From Xestospongia muta (lineage: Eukaryota > Porifera > Demospongiae > Haplosclerida > Petrosiidae): DNA of 64,000 bases. Positions 25,401-39,000 of this stretch are shown piece after piece. Under the pieces are notes generated by a model, which made no database searches, had not been told where the DNA came from, and worked only from the letters and a program-made list of their open reading frames with translations. Position 1 is the stretch's first letter. Every line of letters begins with the position of its first letter. The translations under genes and the position numbers were made by a program. The stretch is from positions 4,700,923-4,764,922 of the forward strand of contig OY848922.1 in assembly GCA_963693285.1 (NCBI GenBank), read 5' to 3'.

Positions 25401-26967
25401 TTTTTCCATCCACTGCAATTTAGAACAGCTACTGGTGAAAACATTGGAAAAAAATTATTCAAATGAGGTTAAAATGATCACAGAGCTATACAGCTCTGAT
25501 TTAAACAAATCTGATCTAGAAACACAATTGGAGATTTTTAGTTCAATTGATATTCAACCAAGTGGAAGACTTTCAAATAATGATGACATTCACCAGCACT
25601 TCAAATCATTGCCTGACTCTCAAATCAGATACCTAAATCAGGTAGTTTTGGTTGTCAAGTTCATTCTTCTAATGCCCAGTACCAATGCCATCTCTGAAAG
25701 GAGCATTTCTGCTGTGTGTAGAATAAAAAATTATCTTTGTACAATGATGACACAGCAAAGAATGAATAATATCATGATACTACATATTAACAAACATTTA
25801 ACTGACACAGTTAATCATAAAGAAATACTTAATAACTTTATCACTATTAATGATGAATGTTGTAAACATTTTGGAATATTTCCTTAAGAAATGAGGATTT
25901 GGTTTGTGTATACAATAAACATCTATTTTATTCTTTTTTTCAATGATCATGAATTACTGTAATTTTAGTGCTTCATTTGCAATGGCCTGGGCAGCTCATT
26001 TCAGCTTTCTCAACCACTGTATAGTTGTTTTATAAATGGTTGTGAAAGCTTAGTTGTGATTCTAGACATGTGTATACAGTATATATATATATTATGAATA
26101 TTAAGCGTTGTAGTTATATTGTGTGCTAATTTTCACATATAAGTTCATCAACAATAGATAAGCTACAGAAGTTATACTTACAAGATTGCCATGGTAACTA
26201 CTAGTCAGTCATGTTCATTATTGTAACCTAGGTTGTGTATTTGAGAGCATATACCGTAGTTCCACGAGTAAGTACCCATGGGCGCTTGGAGTTCATTTGG
26301 AATTTGAAAGTTGTGAGTGCTTACTAGGGAATTTAAAAAGTTTCTAATAAGTGCCCACGTATGAATAATTAATTATTTACAATCAGGCATATAAATTTGT
26401 CACACCACAGAGTATTTGACATTCTGAATCATCTCACCAAGAATCTGCAGGTATGACTGATCTCTAATTTGTAACAGAATCATCTACACGAGACTATCGT
26501 GTTAACAAGCCAATATTGAGTCCAGATATAGGGGAGACACTTTCAACAAAGAAGGAACACAACAATCCTCATAATAGATTCACTGTTGCTGTGATGAAGG
26601 GCAAATTGATAGTTGGTCAAATCATAAAAGAAATTTCAAAGATATTTTGGTTCTTTCTTCACAAAGGAGGAATGATACCAAGTACAGTCAAGGACAAAAG
26701 GAGAAGATCCTCCATTGAGCAAGGCAGTTTAGAAGTGCCTTGTGAGCTGACCTTTTCAATTCCAAATGGAACAAAATACAACGAAACTTTAATGTCTGAA
26801 ATTTGAAAATTGATATCCTAACTTTTTCTCATTGCTCAATATGTGGGACAAAAATATGATGGTGGGTGCTTACATAGAGGTGGGCACTTGTTCTGGGAAC
26901 AATGGTATATATATGTGACCTGATTTGTGAAAAGGGACCACTTCTTTCAAACCATTATAAACCATTG

Positions 26968-27008
<41 letters not shown>

Positions 27009-30000
27009 ATAGTATGATATAATTCAAAGCATGGCATGACACATAACACTACTTTACATTTTTTTGCAATGGTATGTTGTGGTCTTTCTATCATTTTGTT
27101 TCTTATGACTACAGAACAATACATTCATGTAGTGATGGTTTCCAATTGAACAAGATGGTATTTTTCCAAGGAAATGACACTCATGGAGGCATGCATCTGG
27201 ACGGAGTCATGGAGAAGATGCAGATGAAGTAAGATCAATACTGGCTCTGGTGAGCATTTGTGTTTGTGTTGCTAGCTTTATTCAAAACTGGACATGGTTT
27301 ATATGGCTTTCTGTTTGAGTAGACATTTGATACAGGATGTAGACATTCACAATAGCTTAGTCTATCAAGTGGAAGGTTGCTCGTTTGTACCATTTCACTG
27401 TCCTGTGGTTTAAGCCATAGTATGAAAGAAGTTGATCACTTTTATCTACTCCACCCATAAAGGTATTGTACCTATCAACCATTAGTGGCTTCTCTATATT
27501 TTCTCTTCTTTTAGATGTCAATCATATTCTATGAGTCTTCATTACTATACTTCTATCATGGACCATGCTAAGAATGGTTATGAGCCGTTTATCTTTCCAT
27601 TGCAAGGCAAGTACACCATTCTATAAGTTTTCTGTTCTTATTTTTCCTTTTTTCGATCCCTTTCATATCTGTCCAGTTTGTCCTTTACCTTTTGCTTTTG
27701 ATTTCCATTCTAGAGGCATACCTTTTCTATCTAGACAGGCTGTACTACACACTCCCAAACCTATCAGTTTCATATCTACAAACAGTGATGGGCTGGTATA
27801 ATAATTGTCCATGTATATATGGTGTCCTGCTTTCTTTAGTGACCCAAGTAGTCTCATTACAATAACATGTGTAACAGTTTTGTTCTCTCCAACATCTAAC
27901 ATATCATCATTTTCTACAAAATAAGTAAGCATTATACATGTACAATAGTCAACCCAATATTACTTGATACATACCTTCATACAGAGTCTAATTGTAAGTA
28001 TAACCTGTTTTTGAGTCAGCTAAAGAAAACTTTTAGCCCCCATTTGTTTGTTTTTAGACATGTATTGAAGAAACCAAATTCTGCCCTTGAAGCTACCAAT
28101 GACCTCATTTATGGAGAGTTCACGTCAAGAATTATATACTAACTTGAAAGTTACTAATAAGTGATGTAATAAGGGGACGTCTCTTCTATAATTGATCATA
28201 TCCTGGTACACATTTTGTTTTTGGGCTTTCTTGTTATTTATGTATAGAAACTTCAAAATTAGGCTGAAATGATTCCTTGACATTACACGAGAGGTGAGTG
28301 TACTATAAGGCCAGTACTGATCCCAGTAATCTTCTAATTTGGGGTAGTGAATTGTTCCCATTGTTATTACCAGAACAAAAAATTGTAGCTTTTCTGTTGA
28401 TGTATACATTGTCTTTTTCCAATAGTTTAGGCAAGGTCGGTGTGAAACATCTGGGTGCTCTTGAAAGTGTTGCTGGGCATACAAATTTGTTTGGTCAACC
28501 ATTTCTTGTTATCTCTGGTATAACAAGTTCGTCAAAAAAATCAATTGGTATTTTATCTGTCATATCTTCTGTTCCTTCATATTCTCCAACAAACTCTGAG
28601 ATATCATATGCTACACTACTCAGAGAGATATGTTTTGTTGCACTGATTTCAATATCATCACCATACACTATTTCCATACCATCTACTATTTCAGTTTCCA
28701 CATCAAAATCATTGCTAACAAGTATTCATCATTTATTATTATTAATGATTATTAATAATTTATTATTATAGTATTCACTGATCTGTAATAACATTTTAAT
28801 ATCATACTTAGTGTGATATTTATAACCTATGACTACTTGATACAATCATACAATGATCTTTCATACCTTATCAACAACAGTAATGTCAGCACCATTACTA
28901 ATTAATATTTTGATGATCTCTGGATGATTTTTGATAGCTGCCCAATGTAATGCAGTCCTGCCATAATACTGTAACAATAAAACAAAGAAGCAATACATAC
29001 ACAATGTACACTATACAGATCAATTTCAACTCAATGTACTAGTAGTAACACAATATATTCATAATGTTAATGATGTTATGTAAACATCAACAATGTGATG
29101 TTGTCAATAATTATGGTACAATTATTATATAGTTATATTTATGTATATATAATTACTATATAATTCTAATTATGTGTTTATTATGTACATGTTATGAATA
29201 TAATTATCTATTCCTGTCCCACCATAACTTGATTTTGTGTATATACTATATAAGTGTCATATGTGTTGTATTAATGAATGTTCTATATCTATGTGACTCG
29301 ACTTCAAGACATGATTGTAGCTTTCTGTTGATGTATGCATCTTTTTTTCCAATAGTTTAGGCAAGGTCGGTGTGAAAACTCTGTTTCATCTGTCATATCT
29401 TCTGTTCCTTCAGATTCTTCAACAAACTCTGGGATATCATATGCTACACTACTCAGAGAGATATGTTTTGTTGCACTGATTTCAATTTAATCACCATACA
29501 CTATTTCCATACCATCTACTATTTCAGTTTCCACATCAAAATCATTGCTAACATAGTATTCATCATCTATTATTATTAATGATTATTAATAATTTATCAT
29601 TATAGTATTCACTGATCTGTAATAACATTTTAATATCATACTTAGTGTGATATTTATAACCTATGATTACTTGATACAATCATACAATGATCTTTCATAC
29701 CTTATCAACAACAGTAATGTCAGCACCATTGCTAATTAATATTTTGATGATCTCTGGATGATTATTGATAGCTGCACAATGTAATGCAGTCCAGCCATAA
29801 TACTGTAAAAATAAAACAAAGAAGCAATACATACACAATGTACACTATACAGATCAATTTCAACTCAATGTACTAGTAGTAACACAATATATTCATAATG
29901 TTAATGATGTTATGTAAACATCAACAATGTGATGTTGTCAATAATTATGGTACAATTATTATATAGTTATATTTATTTATATATAATTACTATATAATTC

Positions 30001-33000
30001 TAATTATGTGTTTATTATGTACATGTTATGAATATAATTATCTATTCCTGTCCCACCATAACTTGATTTTGTGTATACTATATAAACGTAATATGGGTTG
30101 TATTAATGAATGTTCAATATCTATGTGACTCGACTTCAAGATATGATGACTGTCCATGGGAGCATCGGAGAATTCTGCCTCCAACATTATTGTAGGATTA
30201 ATGATGTCTTTGATGACAAGACATTGGCAGTTTTATGTAGTGTTTGTGGTCTTTTCATGCACAAACTAATCAAGTATTTACTAATATCTAGAAGACTGTC
30301 TGATTATCTTTTGATTCAATTGTAGACTTGGTGAAGGAGTGTTATAGTCCAAAACCATCAGTAGTTGTCCAGTGTTTTAATTTTAATTTAAGGCTACAAC
30401 AACCAGGAGAGAGAGTGGCTGTTTATAGCTGAGCTGAGACAACTATCCAAATTTTGTGAATATTAGGAGATATGTTAGATGTCATGCTACGTGATCGTTT
30501 AGTGGGTGATATTAGACAGCTGAGTATTCAATGATGACTGCTGGCTGAACCCATCCTAACTCTGAAATGTGCTCTTGAACTGGTACTTGCAATGTAGTCT
30601 GCAGAGAAGGATACAAGAGATACTTAGTGCTAAAAGGCCTACTTGTTACCAAACATATTTAAAAAAATATGTTTGTCATGGCTGCAAGAAGAGGGGGCAC
30701 CTAATCAGATGTTGTAGAAATGCCCCCAAAAAAGAGGCCAAACAAGTCAAGTACAAACATTAACGAGGTGGTAGAAGACCCCATTTCTCAATTGTATATG
30801 TTTCCCTCAAGTAAGACAAAACCATTAAAGACAGTGGTTAATATAGATAGCAAAGAGGTTGAGATGGAGAAAAACACAGGAGCGTTAGTGTCAGTGATGA
30901 CAAACACAGAGTACAAGAGGCTATGTAATCAAAAGAGTAGACTCCCATTACATGCAGCAAGAATAAACTGGAAGACATATACCGGAGAGATGATTAAAGT
31001 GGTGGTGAACCATCAAGGAGATGAAGAGAGATTACCATTAGTTATTGTAGAGTCCAAAGGACCTAATCTACTCAGAGGAGACTGGTTGATGAAGTTGAAA
31101 CAAGACTTGCACATGATAAATCAGGTCCGAATGAAGGAAGAGTTAACAACACTCATTTCAAGATACTCTTATATTTTTCAGAATGAACTAGGTATCTGAT
31201 ATCAAAGCTGTATCTGCCAGGATCATAGCAGAAGAGAGAGCCACTCATAGATTGTTGTCCACAACTGGTACCATTTGCACTCCGTTCAAAGGTAGATAAG
31301 GAACTAGAGAGACTAGAGTCAATGGGAGTACTGGAAAAAGTGGAATTTGCAGACTGGGTGGTACCCATCATTTCAGTATTGAAGGATGACTGAAATGTTA
31401 GAATTTGTGATGATTATAACATGACCATTAATAAAAAAGCATCAAAAGTGGACCTGTATCCATTCCCGAGAGTGGATGACCTTTTTACAGCAATGACCAG
31501 TGGAGTGTATTTTGTATATGATGTATTGTGCTAGAGAATTTCTGCTAGTTTTAGGAATAGAAAGGGTACATCAGATATAAGGACACAGGTTATGAAAACT
31601 GTAGCTACACCAGTCACTGTTTATTGACAAGACTATATTTCAAGTTAAATGCTTGAACTAAATAATTTAAGCAATCCTTTTATAAAAAAATTAAAATAAA
31701 AACCAAGTTTTTATAACCTATACAGCTGAATTTGAGGTAGTCATTTGCTTTGAGTTATATTAACTATACTGCTTGCTCATCTCCTGAGTAATACTAAGTG
31801 ATGTTGAGTCTTAAAGAAATTCCTTTGCTAGAGACAACATTAATACTGGTAAAGTAACTTAATACTAAAACCATCATTAAATAAAACTTGCTTTGTAATG
31901 ACATCAAGAGTAAATTTGGTTTCTCAAGTAGATTATTAAATTGGACTTTTGTTTTATTAAAGGGTGTATTAAATGTTATGGATGGATAGGTGCTTAAGTG
32001 GTTATATTAGGCAAGTGATGTAATCAATGTTATAGAAAAAAATTGATCAGATCTTCTATTTCACTTTGAATCCTTTATTTCTTTATCATGTTTCGTGTAG
32101 TGTGTTCATGTAATAAATTTTCAACAATTTTCACCAACTTCAATAAAGTCTTAGTTTAATGTTATCGATTATATATTTGAACTACATATCTGACATCATC
32201 ATGTAATACAGTTTCTTTTAACTCATATTCTATGCTCCAATTTCAAAGCAATAATAGTAATGTTTATAAAAAATGTGGCATTTTGCTTGAATGTATTCAT
32301 TGTGTTCATTTCTCATTAGTAAATGTGTAGTTTAACTGTCTGCTGTTAATGTACTTGTGATTGTGGATAAGACCATGACAAAATCAAACATTTTATTTTT
32401 ATTATTGCTATACTTAGGTCAAGGTTCTGATTGAGCATATAAAATTGTGTATTACATTTCATTATACGTGTGTACTGAAGATGTAAAATGAGAAAACAAT
32501 TTTATCAGTGTATGCTGGAAAGGTACATAATAAATTTATGTTGTTACACAAGCTGCAATAGTCTGTCAAATTATATTATATGTCACTTAATCTTTTAAGC
32601 ATATTTCAATTATACATGTACTAATTTATAAAACAGTGTATTGGGTTAGAAAAAAAGTGAGTTCAAGGTAATACTAGAGGCATACAGAGTTTAAATCAGT
32701 GTGTGAGAAAGTTGCAGTATGGTTCCTGGAGAACAAAATGTCCAAATTTTTGTTTACATACTGTTTAACAATACATTCTACAACATCTCAATGTCCTCAT
32801 TGGTTATTACTTAAATATTGTCCTTGGTCAAAATTAGATGTTTTGTTTCCTAACATTGAAAGCTATGTAGAACAACATCAACAAACTCAAAAGAATGCTC
32901 ACGATCGACATAGTAAACATTATAGAGCTTATGTACTGACGTCACGAAAAGTAACAAAAAATAGCAACTGTTGCTACGGCGCCATCTTCAGTGGCAAAAG

Positions 33001-36000
33001 CACGTTCATACACAAGAGTGGCAGCATCTGAAGTCACATTAGCCAGGTACTATGCAACACGAGACACCAATGTTTATAAAGCTTGGTGTTCTTCCGGAAC
33101 TATTGGGCAAGTGGTACTCTAGGGAGCCAGTAGCATCAATCTCATCAACAGGAAACGAACAAGTTGAAGAATGATGTTATGTTGCTACAGCAGGAAAGAG
33201 GAATATGGGGAATTAATGATCTATTGTGACAATAACGATTGTTGTATACAATGGTTTCACACAACATGCCTTCAGATTACCACAATTCCAAAGCTTAAAT
33301 GTTTTTGTCCTGATTGTCAGAGAAAACCAAATAAAGGCACTAGGATGTTGTTTTAATAATAATTATTATTTTTAAGATTACTGTTGTTTGATAACATGCA
33401 TTAATTATTTAAATAAAACAACTGATTCACAGGAATTGCACAATACACAACAAACAACAACTACTTTGTTTACAGTGCTAGTGTCTTCCTCCTCATTACA
33501 CATAATGAAGTGTTCACTGTAAGATAGTATATTTTTGCCTGACTAGGGCAATTACTCTTTCGACATCAATACAGACATGAGATAGTTGAGAAGAGATATC
33601 CACATCAGCTTTGCTCAGCTGTTCTTTTCCTCGAGTAAAAGAAGATAGTTTCACTACAGCAGAGTAAAGGCCAGCACTATCATGTATATTAAAACCCCTA
33701 TCTGCCAAAACTATATCACCTGGTAGTAGGTTCTCTAAAATGCCTGTTTTCTGACAGATGTATATCTGAAATCCTACCTCCCCATCCTTTAGATATAATT
33801 GTGACCACACCTTGTGGAGCTACTCCTATAAGGAATTTGGCAGTGTTGTAGTGCTTGTAATTAGACCAAGTTTGAGCTCTGGCTTTCAAGTTAGTGGGTC
33901 TTTCCATGAAAACTTCAAAACAGTCTATAATCACAACACATTTTCGAAATCTCTTTCTGAATTCCATAGGCTGAGTCCGTACCAGTTCTCCTCTATCTGT
34001 CCATTTAACAAGAGGACCCAATCGAATATACAATATATCAATCCATTTCTTCACATGTCGTGATTAACTCCAAATCTGTATGCAAGATCCTGATCCCCTA
34101 GATTAAGGCGCAGCTTCATCAAAATCATAACAAACTGCTGAAAGCTTTTTGTGCAACGATTAGTACAGCCCACAACACAACAGCTTTTCTGTTTTCCTTT
34201 TGGCACTCTAAGTGGCGGATATGACGTCATTCAGCTCCTCCCACTGTATAACCTCTATACTTTAAGGTGGCGGTACGGTGACGTTAATGATATTCATAGC
34301 TTAACTTTTTTCTTATATAATTTATATATCTTTTCTTGTTTTAATACCATCCTTTGACTACTACATTATATCAATGGTCTTCAACTTCGATAAAAATTTT
34401 AAAAATTGCATGTATCATTCAAGAGTTACTGGAGTAACAATATACGGAACAAAGGTACATTTTTCTAATAACTTCTTATAGGTAGACATTAGAAACCTAC
34501 CTTGCTATTACAGTTATATGAGATCTATAATCCTATGAAAGCTTTTTTTTTAATTACTGCTATACTTTCTGAGATACACAAATCAGAGTAAAATCTTTGA
34601 GAGCCTTCAGAAAACCGAACGCCATTTTTAAAAATTGGCTTCATAGGATTACTCGTACACGTGTTGGGTAAGGTTGTTCAAGATTTCTTACCTGTGCGTA
34701 CTATTAGAGCTGAGATAAATGTACCTTAGTACGACAGTTTGTACTTGCTCATTAACTTTAGCTACAAATACCACTGGAATGTGAAGAGGTATGTTATTAT
34801 CTTCGAACCACACCCATGTTAATAATAGGTGAAATCTTTTGGCAATATGGTGGCTCTGAAAAGAACCGTTTAAATTGGAAATCTGAAGGGGTAGAAGTGA
34901 GTCTGTTGGAGTCACACATCAGAACTGATATCAATATCGACTATTTCACGCACAGGCTGACCAGATGTGTGTTTTGGATTGGACAACTCAGGTAACATAC
35001 AGTTGTAATAAAAGTATCTAAGCTTAGGATACATGTTCTTCCAAAAGTCAGGATCGTATTGCATCCTCTCTAGGTGATAGTCATCCTCTCGAGGAGTCCA
35101 GACAAAGAAATCACACCAGGTCCGACCAGTAATATGTAATTGTCCCTGAATTTGATAGTAGTAGTTGTGATTACGTTTGAGGTGAAGTCAAGAATCTCTA
35201 AATGACAAGCAGAATGTTGAACAATGCTCCTTTTTGGTACTCAAGTCATGTAAAGAAGTTGATTCTGCTCTTAAGAGACATTTAATTTCTAATAGTTCAT
35301 TTGGGATAGAATAACTTGGGTCTGTAACAAGTCCATCGGGCGAGGCACCTAGCCAGCAGTCCTTGGTATCTACATGTATTCCTGTTATTGATACTGATGA
35401 TAGAGGTGATGAAACCAATAGTCGTTTTAAATAATCAGTTCGTGCTTCTGCTTCATGAAGATTACCATATCTTATTCCTTTGGTTTCACGATATTTACCA
35501 TATAGTAATCTTGTTGTGAGTTTGCTGAAACCAGTGGTCAATTTTCGTTTGCAGATTTCACCAAAAACTGAAGCTGTCAACCTTCCATATCTCTGTCTTT
35601 GCCATTCTCCACTAACATCCATTGACTGTCCCGCTGTTTGTTTAGCTATTTCTTCAGCCTCAGTATCATTAACTGTCAGTCTGTCAATATACTCACTACT
35701 CAATCGTTTCAGTTCCGCCATACTTATATCAACATTTAAGGGATTGTCACCATATGATGAATCTTGTCTTTGTGGTGGACATTGGTATTTTTCATTAGTC
35801 GTTGACGTTTATATTTTTCACTAATTTTTCAGGAAGTATCAAGCTCCAATTTTCTTTTTCTACACTGACCAAACTTAGACAAATACACTCATGGTTTTCC
35901 TATCTTCCTTTCCCAGAATTTACTTATCCACTCTGGTCCAAGCTGTACTCGAAGTACTGCGGCCATTAAACGATACTGAAATGATCCACCTTGAACCCAA

Positions 36001-39000
36001 TTAAAAAACTTTCCTCCATCCATTTTACTCCGAATTGACATAAAATTTTCACACAGATTACTAGTATGGTTACCAACTAGTTGAGAAGCTTTGGTGACAA
36101 TGCGATTGCCAGCACCTTGAATAGCATTAAATAAGCCTGAAGGAAGTGATTCAAGATGACTTTGAGAAAAGGAAGAGCTGTTTTTCTGTAAACAAGTAGT
36201 TATGTCACAGTTTGAGTGATCACCAAAGTAATGTTTTGGCCCATTACGGAAATCGCTTCTAAGTGCTTCGACATCACCAGTACAGTTATGAGCAGTGATT
36301 GCTTTCCTAGCTGCCTGTGTAATTTTGGTAATGATATGTTTTGTCAACTTACCTGAACCACCAAAACTGGGATTGTTTTTGACGATATTGGCAAGTCTGG
36401 AGTGGTAGGCCTTAACTGCATGGTTTGCACACTCTATCTTCTCAACATGTCTGCCATATGGTACTGATGTTATTATGTTATAATGAACTGAACTGTCTCC
36501 ATCTCCAATAAACTTCATATACCGTAACCCATGCATACATTCGGATAGATTTAACCCTTCCACTATTATGTCAGATTCCATGGCTGTTGAAGATCCAGTC
36601 CAGTTCTTAAAACAACAATGCTCTCTTATATCCTCTCCTTTACTACTAGCAACTGAGCAAATTGAACAGTACTTATTTCTAACTCCAATGAATAAATTGT
36701 ACTATTGTACAAGCTAATGAGTTTAGTTGCAAGATTGAGATGAAAGTCATTCATGTTGTGAAATGATGGTTCAGAAAGAAGACAGTGAAAAATGTAAGCA
36801 TTTGTGATAGCTAAATCTATGCTAAAGTAGGCAATGTATACATAGCATTTCCGCCCACGAGCTCTAATACTGTTGCAGTTGATCATTTCGATCAACACTA
36901 CCTATCTCCTAAAAATAAGGATTACTGAAATTATATTCTCATCTCCAGAAATATTGCAAATGGTTGTGGAAATAACCTCAAGTGTCAGCCTTTCAAAGGG
37001 TAAAGTTAGCTTTTAGTTCTGATATGCTGTTAGTACATTTTGATCCTCATAGAGAGATCTTATTATAATATGTCCGAGTTGAGATGTTACACCCAGACAT
37101 GTAAATAACTTCGCCTTTTTACGTGCTATCTACATGGAACTTGCACCAATTGATTCAGTTTGCAAAAACACATATATAACATTTGGCTGTCTAGTGCTAC
37201 GGAAAAGGAAGAGACTAAAAACCTCCTTACATTTTTAATTGCATACCTTCGTCATACTTCAAATTACACACCTTTGAGGATTTAACGAATAACATTTTTC
37301 ACTTCAAGAAGTCAGCCGTGTGTCACGATGAAATTGAAAATTACAACTCTAATTGCATGAACAAATGTTCTATTATGACTGTTATTATTATAAAAAGTAA
37401 TAATCAGGTATTGTCTTTTGCAATTTAAGGCAGCTATTAAGACACTGTGGTTCTGAAAAAAAGATTTTAATAAAGAAGGAAGACTTTCTCTTTCTGTAAC
37501 CTCTTGATGTTGGCTCATGAATGTCCCTTCGACCATATCTAGCCAAATCAGCTAAAGGATTTCTTTTAACTTTACCTTTAAATATAACCAATGGCTTAAC
37601 TCGAGAAACACCATCTGCAAACAAGGTAAGTTGAACAGTGCTTGTCTTTTATCCAACCCTGAAGATGCAGCACGAACCCATACACTCTTTGACCCTACAT
37701 CGTTGCATGTAGGACCACCAGTGAAAGAAAAAGGAAGTGGTGTTTGGTCAACATTGGCGATACAACTTAAATGAAATCTGCCCAACTTTTCATCAACTTG
37801 TTCTCCTTATAGAGAAATCTCTCTAATTAAATGATGGAATTGACGAATAGCTTCTTTCTTGCTTTCTGGTGGTTTCTGACATGAATTGGTGGCACGTCTC
37901 AAGCTAATTTTATAGCGTTTTTTAAAACCAGCAAAGCAGCCACCTGAAAAAGAAAAATTTTAACCAGGATATTGTTCGTTAAAAATCTGTTTGGCACTGT
38001 TCTTGAACCACCAGCCTTTAATTTTGATACCCCTTCGACGTAGCTGTCGAAACTCTGCATGGACCTGCTCTTCCATTAAAGGAAACTGAGCACTTCTTAT
38101 AAACATCACTCTTTTGGTACCTTTTTGCTTTTCTTGATTTTTTCCTCATCTTTTATCCACCTCATCACCGTTTTTGTATTTAATGTAAACGTTTTACATG
38201 TTTTGTAGAGATTGCAATCATTTTCTTTGTGCCAACTAACAACTCGAATCTTTTCTTATCTTGTGTAGCTCCTTCTTGACCGTTTTAAAGATCCTGTTTC
38301 TTTTAAAAGGATCCCTGATGCCTCAGATATACTAATTTTCACAGACATTTCTATTACACTCGTTTTTTCACACTCATTTTTTCACGTGGCATTAATATAA
38401 CATTAATTATTAATAAATCATTAATAATTATCATTAATAATTATTAATTTATTACCGTAGCGCTTAATAAAAAAGAGTTCTGACCAAGATAAATGTGTGC
38501 GCTTAACAAACAGTATGCGCTTAATAACCATATGCTGTCTCCACAGCAAAAGGCTTCCACCATACCTCCAAGCCTCTTTTGGTTCAGGGCAGAAGGAAGT
38601 CCTTTGCGATTGCTCTGGACCATGCCTGGATATAATCAACAATAAGTACAAGGTACAGGATGTAGACATAGAAATACCTGTTACAGTAATTCCCTTCCTC
38701 TTTAGCTCAGTTGCTATGAGAGGGCTATTATAAAATCTATCTAGGTATACATCATACCCCTTATCCTCAAGTCCATCCACCAGTGTAAGGACAACTCTGG
38801 CTGTGTGGGGTAGCTCAGGTCCTACAAGCTCTTTTGCCCGTCCATAGCATATGGCTACCTTATAAAGGGAGCCAGACACACTGTCAGCAAGTACAAATGC
38901 CTTTATACCCCAAGGAGTTAGTTTACCTTTGAGGTACTGTCGAAAAGTAACCCTGCCTTTGAAGGCAATCGCTGACTCATCAATAGCCACATGTTGTGAT

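Larger units (their letters stand above)
28378..30146. repeat. Tandem duplication of about 0.8-0.9 kb carrying an ankyrin exon
   Basis: Unit 1 (about 28,378-29,312) and unit 2 (about 29,313-30,146) are nearly identical over long runs. Both start in the piggyBac remnant (TTTAGGCAAGGTCGGTGTGA), pass through ankyrin exons 5b and 5a and end at ATGTGACTCGACTTCAAGA. Unit 2 has lost about 100 bp of the piggyBac part. The low divergence means the event is recent. Confidence 0.85.

Noticed and set aside
28298..28771. 157-codon plus-strand frame
   Set aside because: Antisense to the decayed piggyBac at 27.0-28.7 kb, whose conserved motifs read on the minus strand.
34919..36660. YqaJ (phage recombinase family) gene as a sign of a prophage or bacterial contamination
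   Set aside because: It is fused to a Mutator-like domain next to a DDE_4 transposase, as in animal DNA transposons, and is surrounded by spliced animal genes.
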